Source of the DNA: Nitrospira sp.
Lineage (GTDB): Bacteria > Nitrospirota > Nitrospiria > Nitrospirales > Nitrospiraceae
Assembly (NCBI GenBank): GCA_037045225.1
Contig: JBAOHZ010000009.1
Coordinates: 2,418,001 to 2,482,000 of the forward strand
DNA: 64,000 bases
Reading direction: 5' to 3'
Of this stretch, positions 17,480 to 25,889 are shown piece by piece. The stretch's first letter is position 1. The number at the start of each line of letters is the position of its first letter. Both the position numbers and the translations under genes were made by a program. The notes below the pieces were generated by a model. That model was not told the origin of the DNA and searched no databases. It was given only the letters and a program-made list of their open reading frames with translations.

Positions 17480-19285
17480 GGACGGGGTGAGGGCTTTACG
17501 TAGGGCAGCGACGGTGGAGACATCGAGGCCGGCGGACCGGAGTTCATCGTCGGTGGCGGTGGCGACCCGTTGGAGGCTGCCGAATTGCTTCAAAAGCCGC
17601 TTGCGGCGAATGGTGCCGATGCCGGCGATCTGGTCCAGTTCGGATGACAGCAAGGCCTTGCCGCGCAAATTCCGGTGATAGGTCAGGGCGAAGCGATGGG
17701 CTTCGTCGCGAATGCGCTGGACCAGGTGGGTAGCCGGGGAGGTCGGCCGCAGGACGATGGGGTTTTTCCGGCCGGGGAGAAAAATCCGTTCTTCTTTCTC
17801 CCCGCGGGCCTTGGCGAGGCCCATGATCGGAATCTGGTCCTGTCCGACCTGTTTCAATCCTTCGAGCGCGGCGCTCAACTGGCCTAACCCGCCATCGATG
17901 AGAATCAGGTCCGGACGGGCGAGATCTTCGGTCGCGCCGTACCGCCGCATCACGGCTTCCTGCATGCTCGCAAAGTCGTTGGCTCCCTCCACTGTCTGAA
18001 TCCTGAATTTGCGATAGTCGGATTTCTTGGCCTGCCCGTCCTCCCAGACGACCAGCGAGGCGACCGATTGATTGCCCAGGATGTTCGAAATGTCGAAGCC
18101 TTCAATCCGGCGAGGGGCCGTGTCGAGGCGAAGCAGGCGTTTGAGCTCAGCCGTCGCCTGTCGGTCCAGCGCCTCATTGCGGAGATGATCGGCAATGGCG
18201 GCTCCCGCGTTTTCTTCTGCGAGGAGAACCAGTTGATGCTTGGTACCCCGTTCCGGCGCCAGGAGGCGCACGCTGTCCCCACGTTTTTCGCTCAACCACT
18301 GCTCGATCAGCGGGGCTTCGTCGAGTGTCGTGGGGACCAACAGTTCCTTGGGCGGTTGTCCTTCTTTATTGTAGAACTGCTCGATGGCGGACCGGACAAG
18401 TTCCTCGTCGTTCGAATCGGCGGATTGGGGCCAGAAAAAATCTTTTCGCCCGATCAACAGGCCGCCGCGCACGAACAGGAGTTGGAGATCTGCGGCGGTG
18501 CCCTGACGGGCCAGTCCGATCACATCTTGGTCGGTCGTGCTGATCTGGGTGATGCGTTGTTTTTCCAACGTGCGTTCGACACTAAAGAGTCGGTCGCGCA
18601 ACCGGGCCGCCTCCTCAAACGCTTCCCGCTCTGCGGCGAGTTCCATGTCCTGACGCAGGCTGTCCAGGAGTTCCCGGTCCCGTCCTTCGAGAAACTGGCG
18701 GACCTGTTTGACGATCTGATGGTATTCGTCCCGCGACTGGTTGCCGGTGCAGGGAGCCATGCAGCGTTTGATCTCGAACTCGATGCAGGCCCGGTCGGCC
18801 CGGCCGTCGATCTCGATTTCGCAGGTGGCCAACGGAAACGCTTTGCGGATCACCTTCAGTGTTTCGCGGAGCGCCCCGGCCGGGGTGTAAGGACCGTAGT
18901 AGAGCGCTCCGTCTTTTTGCACCCGCCGGACGATGGAGAGGCGTGGAAAGTGTTCTTTGATCGGCAGGCGCAGATAGGGGTACTGCTTGTCGTCACGCAG
19001 GACGATATTGAAGCGCGGCCGGTGGCGCTTGATCAGATTGCTTTCGAGGATCAGGGCTTCCAGCTCGGAGCGAGTGACGATGGTTTCGAGGTCGGCAATC
19101 TCGTTGACGAGCAGAGCAGTCTTTGGTGTCTGGTCGCTGCCTCTCTGGAAGTAGGAGCGGACCCGGTCCGCCAACACGGCGGCTTTTCCGACGTAGAGGA
19201 TCTCCCGCTTCGCGTTCCGAAAGAGGTAGCAGCCCGGTTGCCCGGGCAGGTGATCGAGCTTGGATTGGAGCACGTCTGTCGTCAT
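17477..19285 (-). CDS. uvrC: UvrABC excinuclease subunit C
   Basis: A 602-residue UvrC, the nuclease of bacterial nucleotide excision repair that cuts on both sides of a lesion after UvrAB recognition. The N-terminal GIY-YIG nuclease is visible (PGCYLFRNAKREILYVGKA, residues 16-35). A UVR motif that contacts UvrB follows near residue 205-235 (EAFEEAARLRDRLFSVERTL). The RNase H-like second nuclease domain occupies roughly 370-540 (IEGFDISNILGNQSVASLVV and LILIDGGLGQLSAAL). A C-terminal helix-hairpin-helix pair ends the protein (LDQIAGIGTIRRKRLLKQFG). The length is normal. It stands between two unrelated units, with a repeat forming its stop codon. Confidence 0.97.
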   Translation of the reverse strand: MTTDVLQSKLDHLPGQPGCYLFRNAKREILYVGKAAVLADRVRSYFQRGSDQTPKTALLVNEIADLETIVTRSELEALILESNLIKRHRPRFNIVLRDDKQYPYLRLPIKEHFPRLSIVRRVQKDGALYYGPYTPAGALRETLKVIRKAFPLATCEIEIDGRADRACIEFEIKRCMAPCTGNQSRDEYHQIVKQVRQFLEGRDRELLDSLRQDMELAAEREAFEEAARLRDRLFSVERTLEKQRITQISTTDQDVIGLARQGTAADLQLLFVRGGLLIGRKDFFWPQSADSNDEELVRSAIEQFYNKEGQPPKELLVPTTLDEAPLIEQWLSEKRGDSVRLLAPERGTKHQLVLLAEENAGAAIADHLRNEALDRQATAELKRLLRLDTAPRRIEGFDISNILGNQSVASLVVWEDGQAKKSDYRKFRIQTVEGANDFASMQEAVMRRYGATEDLARPDLILIDGGLGQLSAALEGLKQVGQDQIPIMGLAKARGEKEERIFLPGRKNPIVLRPTSPATHLVQRIRDEAHRFALTYHRNLRGKALLSSELDQIAGIGTIRRKRLLKQFGSLQRVATATDDELRSAGLDVSTVAALRKALTPS

Positions 19286-19364
19286 AGGTCATCCATCAGG
19301 CGTAAGGATAACAGGAAGGGTTCCTGTATTTCCTCACGAGTGACCATTGACGGTTGACGAGAAG

Positions 19365-20234
19365 TTATTTGAGTCCGCGCACAAACGACGGACTCAGAGC
19401 GCCTCGGGCGACCTCTGCGACCGGGCCTTTCATCGTGAGGCTGAAGTCCTGGGCGACTTCGATGTTGAGCGTGCCGCCGGGCATCTTCACTGTGACCGGT
19501 CCCTTCACCAGTCCAAGACGAACGGCGGCGCTGGCGGCGGCGCAGGAGGACGATCCGGAGGCCTGCGTTTCACCGGCGCCGCGTTCCCAGATCAGAATAA
19601 AGATTTCTTTCGGGCCGGTGGGCACCGCAAGTTGGACGTTGGTCCGCTTCGGGAAGAGGGAATGGTGTTCGAGCGCAGGCCCTAGTGTGAGGAGGTCCTC
19701 CCTGGTCCAGGTTTCGCCAGACTGTTTGAAAATCACGCAGTGGGGATTGCCGACGCTGACACCGGTGAATTGCAACGACCGCCCGGCGGCTTCGATGGGC
19801 TGCTGGATCAGTTCATCGACGGTGGCCGTGCAGGGGAGGGCGCCCGGTTGGAAGGTGGCCCGTCCCATCTCGACGGTCGCGGCTGCCGCGTCGCCGTGGC
19901 GGTCGAGATGGAGGGCAATGGAGACCAATCCCCCCTTGGTTTCGACGGTGAAGGTTCGCTTCTTGGTTTTTCCGGTGGCATGCAGGTAGCGGGCGAAAAT
20001 GCGCAGGCCATTGCCAGACTTTTCAGCTTCGCTGCCGTCGGGATTGTAGATCCGCAGGCCGAAGTCGGCTTTTTTTGATGGAACCAGCGCCAAGATCCCG
20101 TCGCTGCCCAGTCCCCAGTGGCGATCGCAGATGCCGCGGATTTTACCGGGGGTGAGTTTAAATGTCAGTTCCGTGGGGTCCATCACCACATAGTCGTTGC
20201 CGAGTCCGTGTCCGCGAAAAAACCCGTTCTTCAT
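19365..20234 (-). CDS. DapF-family protein lacking both catalytic cysteines
   Basis: A 289-residue member of the diaminopimelate epimerase fold. Family landmarks are clear: GHGLGNDYVVMD at the start, the SGNGLR loop, VGNPHCVIF, and WERGAGETQASGSSSC. Active DapF uses two Cys, one after S-G-N-G-x-R and one in E-T-x-A-C-G-T-G. Here these are Ile79 and Ser226, read directly from ATT and TCC codons, so two-base racemisation by the usual route is not possible. The substrate-contacting Asn, Glu and Arg residues are kept. ATG 20234 has AAGGAG 8 bases upstream. No lysine-biosynthesis gene is adjacent. It may be a binding protein or an enzyme with different chemistry; a true dapF would be needed elsewhere for peptidoglycan. 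Confidence 0.85.
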   Translation of the reverse strand: MKNGFFRGHGLGNDYVVMDPTELTFKLTPGKIRGICDRHWGLGSDGILALVPSKKADFGLRIYNPDGSEAEKSGNGLRIFARYLHATGKTKKRTFTVETKGGLVSIALHLDRHGDAAAATVEMGRATFQPGALPCTATVDELIQQPIEAAGRSLQFTGVSVGNPHCVIFKQSGETWTREDLLTLGPALEHHSLFPKRTNVQLAVPTGPKEIFILIWERGAGETQASGSSSCAAASAAVRLGLVKGPVTVKMPGGTLNIEVAQDFSLTMKGPVAEVARGALSPSFVRGLK

Positions 20235-20390
20235 CTGCGCGCTCCTTCTTGTCGTGTGCCGCTCGTAAAACGTGAAGCGAAGGAACAATACTTGGGTGGA
20301 TTAGAATTCGTCAATGGGTTGGCATGCGCAGACAATTGGCCGGGAGGGAGCAATGAGCGGTGCACATCGCTCACTGTCGAACGACGAGCG

Positions 20391-20407
20391 ACGCTTCACG
20401 AGCGACG
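20391..20407. repeat. Intergenic repeat, family C, copy 1
   Basis: ACGCTTCACGAGCGACG is the reverse complement of a stretch also found at 34727-34743 region and 39160-39176. It lies in the gap between the DapF-like and VOC genes, close to the 3' end of the latter. Surrounding bases (GAACGACGAGCG, ACACGAGCGCTG) are low-complexity variants of the same words. Confidence 0.5.
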
Positions 20408-20418
20408 AAGAACAGCGC

Positions 20419-20817
20419 TTACACGAGCGCTGTCCCCGGTGGGCGCTCGATGAGTTCCACTTCGTAGCCGTCCGGCGCATCGATGAAAATGAAGCGACTG
20501 CCGGAGGATGTGTTGGTCGGACCGTCGGTGATCTTCACCTGTTTTGATTCCAGCGACCGGATCGTCTCGTCGAGATTCTCGACCTGAAAGGCGAGATGCA
20601 CCAGATCTTCCTGCACCGTCACCGGTCCACTGGCGGGAAAGCTGCACAGTTCGATGAGTTCTTCACTGTTGGGGACTTTGAGGAAGGCGAGGTGCGACCC
20701 GCGCGGCGAGACCTTGCGCTCCAGCACTTCCAGGCCCAATACGTGCTGATAGAAGCGGATCGTCTGATCCATGTCGCTGACGCGCATGCGGGTATGGAGG
20801 AGTTTTGTGACTTTCAT
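20419..20817 (-). CDS. Glyoxalase/VOC-family protein, lactoylglutathione lyase-like
   Basis: A 132-residue single-chain VOC protein, made of two beta-alpha-beta-beta-beta halves (about 5-60 and 70-125). Candidate metal ligands sit where glyoxalase I has them: His8 in LLHTRMRV, Glu in ELIELCSF near 57, His in LVHLAFQV near 74 and Glu in YEVELIERP near 122. This pattern fits glyoxalase I, which converts the methylglyoxal-thiol adduct to an acylthiol, but VOC proteins include many dioxygenases and epimerases. Opening TKLLHTRMRVSDMDQTIRFY is typical of GloA. The gene is alone between repeats. Nitrospira-type bacteria may use a thiol other than glutathione, so the substrate is uncertain. Confidence 0.8.
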   Translation of the reverse strand: MKVTKLLHTRMRVSDMDQTIRFYQHVLGLEVLERKVSPRGSHLAFLKVPNSEELIELCSFPASGPVTVQEDLVHLAFQVENLDETIRSLESKQVKITDGPTNTSSGSRFIFIDAPDGYEVELIERPPGTALV

Positions 20818-20890
20818 ACGAGGAGCTTATAGCAGATGGCGTCTAGCTGATGGCAAGAGAAGAAATGAGCCGTGCTGTTATGTTCTCTGC

Positions 20891-20917
20891 CCATAGGCTA
20901 TCGGCCATTAGCTCTTT
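20891..20917. repeat. Intergenic repeat, family B, copy 1
   Basis: A 27-base block containing CTATCGGCCATTAGCTC is identical to the block at 36180-36206. It overlaps the 3' end of the GNAT gene: its complement supplies the last codons Lys-Ser and the TAA stop. The flanking gap at 20820-20860 contains weaker related words (AGCTGATGGC). Confidence 0.75.
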
Positions 20918-21399
20918 CTCGCCGGCCCGGCCGTTTTTCGCAGCAGAATTTCCGCGTAACCGGGGATCAGAAAATTCGGCATGGGACCGATTTCCTTATA
21001 CCCCTGCTTTCGGTAGAAGGCCCGGGCGGCGTCGTTGAAGTCCGAGACGCACGCGAACATGTTCTTGGCCCGTGCGAAGGTGAGTGATTCGACGTGGGAC
21101 AATAAGCGACGTCCCAGTCCCTGGCCGATGGCCGACGGCGCGATCCCGAGTAATTCCAGGTAATCGCCGAACAGGAATTTCCTGCGCACGATGGCGATGC
21201 CCACCACCTGTCCCTCGATCTCCAGCACAAACGTATCGCGTCCTGCGGGCAGTGGCGCAAAGATACGGTTCCAGTCGACGGCGGTGAAGCCGAGCTGTTT
21301 CCAGGGATCGGAGCTGGTCAAAATCCCGACCACCGAGTCGCGATCCTCCGCCCGCATGTCGCGAATTAGGGTGTGGGGGTTGCTGTCGATTGGTGGCAT
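20908..21399 (-). CDS. GNAT-family N-acetyltransferase
   Basis: A 163-residue acetyltransferase of the GNAT fold, which moves an acetyl group from acetyl-CoA to an amine. The acetyl-CoA-binding motif A is visible: LELLGIAPSAIGQGLGRRLL (about 85-105), followed by a motif-B helix ending in ARAFYRKQGYKEIG. The substrate is not deducible. The ATG at 21399 is chosen because family similarity begins there; upstream sequence in the same frame lies antisense-free inside the deacetylase gene and has no family match. The start overlaps the end of the polysaccharide deacetylase gene by 34 bases, so the two are probably co-translated. The final residues and stop come from a repeat element. Confidence 0.82.
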   Translation of the reverse strand: MPPIDSNPHTLIRDMRAEDRDSVVGILTSSDPWKQLGFTAVDWNRIFAPLPAGRDTFVLEIEGQVVGIAIVRRKFLFGDYLELLGIAPSAIGQGLGRRLLSHVESLTFARAKNMFACVSDFNDAARAFYRKQGYKEIGPMPNFLIPGYAEILLRKTAGPARKS

Positions 21400-22088
21400 C
21401 GTAAGAGGTCCGATACGGTCATCGGGGTCAGGCCCTTGGCCGGCAACAGGGTGGCGGCCAGAGTTTCGGTGACTTCGCGGGTGTGTTTGCCCTTTCCGTT
21501 GGCATGCATGACGATCACACTGCCCGGCTTCATTCGTTTCTGCACGCGGGTCACGATTGCCTCTGCCGCCAGCGTCGGGTCGGGATCCCCGGACTCGATG
21601 TTCCACAGGATGAACTTCTGTCCCAGGGCTTGTACGGCTTCTACCGTGTCGTCGTTATATTCCCCATAGGGCGGCCGGAACAGGATGGCCGGATGTCCGT
21701 ATCTGATCTTGAGCAGGCGAACCGGCCCCATAATTTCCTGTTTCTGTGCTTCGACGTCGTGCATCGGCAGATGGGCATGTACTTCGCCATGGGTCCCGAT
21801 TTCGAAAAACGGCACGGCGAGCAGTTGCTTGACCTCGGCGTCGTGTTTGGCCATCCAACGACCGGACATGAAAAACGTCGCCGGCACCTTGTGCTCGATC
21901 AGGAAGTCGATCAGCTCCCGGTCGAATCCGGAGGCCGTGCGCACGGGGCATAGATCATAGGTGAGGGCCACGGCGGGGCACGAAGCCGGCCCGGACTTGA
22001 TGACCTGCGCCTCCAGGGGAGCCGCCTGCAGGGCGAGTGCCATTGCGCAGATCGCCGAAACTTTGATCCAGGCCTGATTGCGACGCAT
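21366..22088 (-). CDS. Secreted NodB-type polysaccharide deacetylase-like protein
   Basis: A 240-residue exported protein with a signal peptide (about 1-22, ending LEA) and one NodB homology domain. Motifs are PATFFMSGRW, IGTHGEVHAHL (the zinc His-x-x-x-His pair), FRPPYGEYN, and FILWNIESGDPDP followed by VIVMHANG. The first motif, normally T-F-D-D-G-P, is TYDLCP: the first Asp (base) is kept and the second Asp (metal ligand) is Leu. Activity may therefore be altered, but the two His ligands remain. These enzymes remove N-acetyl groups from peptidoglycan or exopolysaccharide. The ATG at 22088 is the only sensible start with a signal peptide; the ribosome binding site is weak. It is divergent from the site-2 protease gene. 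Confidence 0.83.
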   Translation of the reverse strand: MRRNQAWIKVSAICAMALALQAAPLEAQVIKSGPASCPAVALTYDLCPVRTASGFDRELIDFLIEHKVPATFFMSGRWMAKHDAEVKQLLAVPFFEIGTHGEVHAHLPMHDVEAQKQEIMGPVRLLKIRYGHPAILFRPPYGEYNDDTVEAVQALGQKFILWNIESGDPDPTLAAEAIVTRVQKRMKPGSVIVMHANGKGKHTREVTETLAATLLPAKGLTPMTVSDLLRCHQSTATPTP

Positions 22089-22160
22089 GGGCGCAGTATA
22101 CCCGAAGGCACGACACGGCGATAGTTGACGCTCTGTCCGAGTGGCTGCTACGGTGAACGC

Positions 22161-23330
22161 ATGCAAGGTCCAGACTGGAAAATCGGTCGAATGTTCGGGA
22201 TTCCCATCCACGTGCATGCCTCCTGGCTGTTGGTCTTTTTCTTTGTGACTTGGTCGTTAGCTACGGGCTATTTACCGGACGTGCTGCCCGGTCTCAGCGA
22301 ACCGCGGTACTGGGCCATGGGCAGTGTGGCGGCCATTCTCCTGTTTGCGTCCGTCCTGCTGCATGAGCTCGGCCATTCCCTGGTGGCGCTTCGTTATCGT
22401 ATCCCCATCAGTCAGATCACATTGTTTATCTTCGGCGGCGTGGCCCAGATGCGAAAGGAGCCACCGCATCCCCGGGCTGAGTTCTTGATCGCAATTGCCG
22501 GTCCAATTGTGAGTTTTCTGCTCGCGGGTGTGTGCATCGGGCTGGTCTCGTTGCTGGAAACATTTCCAACCGGAACCTCTATGCACGGGTTGGTGGCATT
22601 GGGGACGTTGCTCGGGATGGTGAACACTCAATTGGGCTTATTTAATCTGTTGCCGGGTTTTCCGTTGGACGGCGGTCGAGCCTTGCGGGCGGGGTTGTGG
22701 GCCTGGAGCAAGGATTATTACCGCGCGACGAGTCAGGCGGCATTCGTGGGCTTGCTGTTCGGGATCAGTTTCGGTCTCTTCGGAGCGTTCCTCCTCGTCG
22801 GAGCCCTGTCCGGCACCGTCTCCGGCGCTCTGGCGAGCAGTGGGGGCTGGATCGTGTTGTTGGGGGCCTTTTTGTTCGCCGCTGCGCGCGGGAGTCGGAA
22901 GCAGGCCGCCATTCGCGCGTCGCTGGCCTCGGTGCCGGTTCGCGAGCTGATGGTCAGCCATGTCGTCGCCGTATCCCCGGACAGCACAGTGGAAGAGGCC
23001 GTGAACCAGTATTTTCTCCCCTACGGCTACGGAGGATTTCCCGTGGTGCAGGACGGCCGACTGGTCGGTGTCGTGGGAGTGCGCGATGTGCAGCAGGTGA
23101 GCAATTCCCTCTGGGCGTTGCGCCGCGTAGCCGATATCATGCAACCATCCAGCGATGACATGGTGGTGTCGCCGGACCTCTCGGCGATACAGGCGTTGGA
23201 GCAGATGTTAGCGACGGGGGCTGAACGGCTCGTGGTCGTTCAAGACGGGCAACTGCTGGGCCTGGTAACGCGCGCCGCCATTGGACATTTCATTGAGCAG
23301 CGACATCCCTCCGGCATGGAATCCTCCTAG
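22161..23330 (+). CDS. Site-2 protease (M50) with two CBS domains
   Basis: A 389-residue intramembrane zinc metalloprotease. The first half has about six membrane helices with HELGH (in LLHELGHSLVAL, near residue 73) as the zinc and catalytic site, and NLLPGFPLDGGRAL (near 165) carrying the third ligand Asp. The second half is a CBS pair (about 260-385; VRELMVSHVVAVSP and VADIMQPSSDDMVVSP), which in this subgroup binds adenine nucleotides. Such Rip3/SpoIVFB-like proteases cleave membrane-anchored regulators; the substrate here is unknown. The ATG at 22161 is chosen because the family begins MQGPDWKIGRMFGIPIHVH; an in-frame TTG lies upstream. The TAG stop is contributed by a repeat element. 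It is divergent from the deacetylase gene. Confidence 0.92.
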   Translation: MQGPDWKIGRMFGIPIHVHASWLLVFFFVTWSLATGYLPDVLPGLSEPRYWAMGSVAAILLFASVLLHELGHSLVALRYRIPISQITLFIFGGVAQMRKEPPHPRAEFLIAIAGPIVSFLLAGVCIGLVSLLETFPTGTSMHGLVALGTLLGMVNTQLGLFNLLPGFPLDGGRALRAGLWAWSKDYYRATSQAAFVGLLFGISFGLFGAFLLVGALSGTVSGALASSGGWIVLLGAFLFAAARGSRKQAAIRASLASVPVRELMVSHVVAVSPDSTVEEAVNQYFLPYGYGGFPVVQDGRLVGVVGVRDVQQVSNSLWALRRVADIMQPSSDDMVVSPDLSAIQALEQMLATGAERLVVVQDGQLLGLVTRAAIGHFIEQRHPSGMESS

Positions 23331-23433
23331 CCCGGACTATTCATCAATCCCTGCTTCGTCGTCCGATCCTCCCGCCCGGCGGGGTTTTTCTCGTTCGACC
23401 TTTGCGACGGCAGTCCTGAATGATCCGGGCTAG
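23327..23433. repeat. Palindromic intergenic repeat, family A, copy 3
   Basis: Begins CTAGCCCGGACTATTCATC and ends TGAATGATCCGGGCTAG, with a GC-rich core containing CCCGCCCGGCGGGG and a TTTTT run. Positions 23328-23330 are the stop codon of the site-2 protease gene. The core matches copy 1 closely (TCGTCGTCCGATCCTC), showing common descent. Confidence 0.8.
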
Positions 23434-23458
23434 CGATGCGGCTGGATCGGAGACTGCG

Positions 23459-24280
23459 TCAAGCGGCTCGTCGGCATTGGCACTCGTGCGTCACGACGGC
23501 GCCGAGGAGCACCAGCGCAGAGGAATAGTAGACCCAGAGCATGAGGAGCACCACTTCGAGCAATGACCCGTAGAGTTGCGTGTAGACGGCGGCATCTTCG
23601 AGATAGGTCACGAACAGGGCTTTGGCGGAGACCCACAAGAGGCTGAACACCGCGCCTCCGATCGTCGCCTCTTGCCACGTGGGGCGCTGATGCGGAAGAA
23701 ATCGATAGAGACACGTCACCGCGGCGAAGGCGAGCAGGAATGGGAGCGAATAGGCGATCAGGAAATCATGGGCGGCGATGGCGACTAGGTTGATCCCGAA
23801 CAGGCTTGGCGCATAGGTCGTCAGCAGTTCGATGGCCTGGGTGGCGACGAACGAGATGAGGGTTAAAAATCCCAGCATCCAAATCAAGGCGACGGCCACG
23901 AGCGTTGAAATCAACGGATGCCGCTTGGCTGCCGTGCCGAACACCGTGTTCATGGCATAGTCTAGTTCATAGAAGACCAGTGCGCCGAACCAGCCGAAGG
24001 CGAGAAACACCGCCCATCGGACCTCTTCCTGTTCCGCCACGCGGCGAATATCCCTGGCGAGGCGTTCACCCATGCTGGGAAGAAAGCCTTTCAAGAATCC
24101 CAGCAAAAACTGATAGCCGATGACATCCTGGCTCACGATGAAGCTGATGCCGTACAGCAATAGAAAGACCATGGGAAAGAGAGATAGCAGGGAGAAGAAG
24201 GCCAGCGAGGCGGCCAAGCTGAGACAGCCTCGCCGTCGAAATGTATCGAACACGTTGGAGAGAAGCGACAAGTTAGTCAT
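23459..24280 (-). CDS. YihY/UPF0761-family membrane protein
   Basis: A 273-residue membrane protein of the YihY (formerly RNase BN-like) family. Typical parts are visible: SLAASLAFFSLLSLFPMVFLLL at the first helix, a periplasmic loop after it, the RFLPHQRPTWQEATIGGAVF segment and a final pair of helices with QLYGSLLEVVLLMLWVYYSS. About six membrane segments are expected. The role is not established; older claims of RNase activity for the family were assigned to another protein. The ATG at 24280 is chosen over an upstream start because the family begins close to it. It lies 133 bases downstream of nuoN on the same strand and may be read through from that operon. Confidence 0.85.
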   Translation of the reverse strand: MTNLSLLSNVFDTFRRRGCLSLAASLAFFSLLSLFPMVFLLLYGISFIVSQDVIGYQFLLGFLKGFLPSMGERLARDIRRVAEQEEVRWAVFLAFGWFGALVFYELDYAMNTVFGTAAKRHPLISTLVAVALIWMLGFLTLISFVATQAIELLTTYAPSLFGINLVAIAAHDFLIAYSLPFLLAFAAVTCLYRFLPHQRPTWQEATIGGAVFSLLWVSAKALFVTYLEDAAVYTQLYGSLLEVVLLMLWVYYSSALVLLGAVVTHECQCRRAA

Positions 24281-24413
24281 GCAACCCTGGGCGGTGTGGA
24301 CTCGGTGAGCTACGCCAGATGGCCGAGTCCGGTGCGGAGCGCGTTGTGAGGAAGGCCGGTGCAACGTCGTCGCAGAAGTGCGGACGCCACCGCATGACGA
24401 ACGATCCGGGATG

Positions 24414-25889
24414 CTACTTTAAGAGCGGCGCGGCCTGGCTGGCCAATGACCACAGACCATTGGGGAACAGACCCAGAAGCACGACGCCGGCGAGGGCGCA
24501 GGCCAGAACCACTGACAGGGCCGGAGAGGTTTCCAACCGTGATTGGGTGGCGATGGAACCTTCGGCCTCGCGCATATACATGACCATCACGACGCGCAGG
24601 TAGTAGAAGGCTGAAATGGCGGCGAAGATGACGGCCACGATGGCCAACCAGGTCATGCCCCCGTTTACTGCAGCCATAAAGATGTAGAACTTACCGATGA
24701 AGCCGGCCGTCGGAGGAATGCCGGCCAGCGACACCAGAAATACCAGCATGAAAAAGGCCGCCAATGGTTCCCGTTTGGCCAACCCCGCATAATCCTCGAT
24801 CTGGTCGCTCTCTTGCCCTTCCTTGCGCAACATGCCGATCAATGCAAACGCTCCGAGCGTCATGAACGAATAGATGGCGATGTACAGCAAGACGCTCGCG
24901 AAACCGGTCGAGGCCCCTTCGCCGCTGTGGCGACCTGCCACCACGACCCCGATCAGGGCATACCCGGCATGGGCGATGCTGGAATAGGCCAGCATGCGTT
25001 TGATGTTGGTCTGCACGATCGCCACGAGGTTACCCAACGCAAGGGTGGCGAGACAGATCACCGTAAATAGGACGGACCAATCGGCGCTGGCTGCCCCCAG
25101 GCCCTCCACGAATACGCGGAGGAACGCGCCAAAACTGGCGGCTTTTGAGGCGACGGCCATAAAGGCGGTGACGGAGGTTGGGGCCCCTTGGTACACGTCC
25201 GGGGTCCACATGTGAAACGGCACCACGGCCATTTTGAATCCGAACCCGACCGCCAGCAGCACCAGCGCCAGGGAGAGGAGGGGATCTCCGGTTCCGCGCG
25301 TGGCAATCGCGGCTGCAATGGCGGAGAGGCCCGTGCTGCCGGCCAGGCCGAACAACAGCGAGATGCCGTACAACAAAATCCCGGACGAGAAGGCACCCAA
25401 TACGAAATACTTGGCCGACGCCTCCAGCGATCGAGCCTCGGTACGCTTCAGTCCGGCCATCACATAGAGTGAGATCGACATCAGTTCGGTTCCGAGGTAG
25501 ATGGTCAGCAGATCGGCGCCCGATACCATCACCATCATCCCGGCCAGTGCGAGCAGGACAAACCCGTAGTACTCCCCGATGCTCAGGCGTTCGGCCTTGA
25601 GATAAGCCAGTGAGAGCAGCACCGTGAGGCCGGTGACGATATAGAGCAATAGTTTCCAGAATGCCGCATACGCATCGATCACGACCATGCCGCTGAACGC
25701 GGACACGCGACCTGTCATCTGAGAGGATGTCAGGCCGATGCACATGGCAAGCGCACCCAATGTCAGCCAGGCGAGGACGTCTTTCTTGGAGGCTTCAAGG
25801 ATGGGGTCGAGTGCCAACACAAGACAGGCCGTCCCAATGACGATGAGTTCCGGAAGGATGGTCAGAAGGTCCTGGAGTGGAAAGGTCAT
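24414..25889 (-). CDS. nuoN: NADH-quinone oxidoreductase subunit N
   Basis: A 491-residue antiporter-like membrane subunit of complex I with about 14 helices. The conserved central segments are present: AKYFVLGAFSSGILLYGISLLFG with its Lys, GFGFKMAVVPFHMWTPDVYQGAP with the pumping Lys, and VQTNIKRMLAYSSIAHAGYALIG. It forms one of the proton channels of the membrane arm. The ATG overlaps the nuoM stop by four bases (ATGA), so translation is coupled. It is the last nuo gene of the operon. Confidence 0.97.
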   Translation of the reverse strand: MTFPLQDLLTILPELIVIGTACLVLALDPILEASKKDVLAWLTLGALAMCIGLTSSQMTGRVSAFSGMVVIDAYAAFWKLLLYIVTGLTVLLSLAYLKAERLSIGEYYGFVLLALAGMMVMVSGADLLTIYLGTELMSISLYVMAGLKRTEARSLEASAKYFVLGAFSSGILLYGISLLFGLAGSTGLSAIAAAIATRGTGDPLLSLALVLLAVGFGFKMAVVPFHMWTPDVYQGAPTSVTAFMAVASKAASFGAFLRVFVEGLGAASADWSVLFTVICLATLALGNLVAIVQTNIKRMLAYSSIAHAGYALIGVVVAGRHSGEGASTGFASVLLYIAIYSFMTLGAFALIGMLRKEGQESDQIEDYAGLAKREPLAAFFMLVFLVSLAGIPPTAGFIGKFYIFMAAVNGGMTWLAIVAVIFAAISAFYYLRVVMVMYMREAEGSIATQSRLETSPALSVVLACALAGVVLLGLFPNGLWSLASQAAPLLK

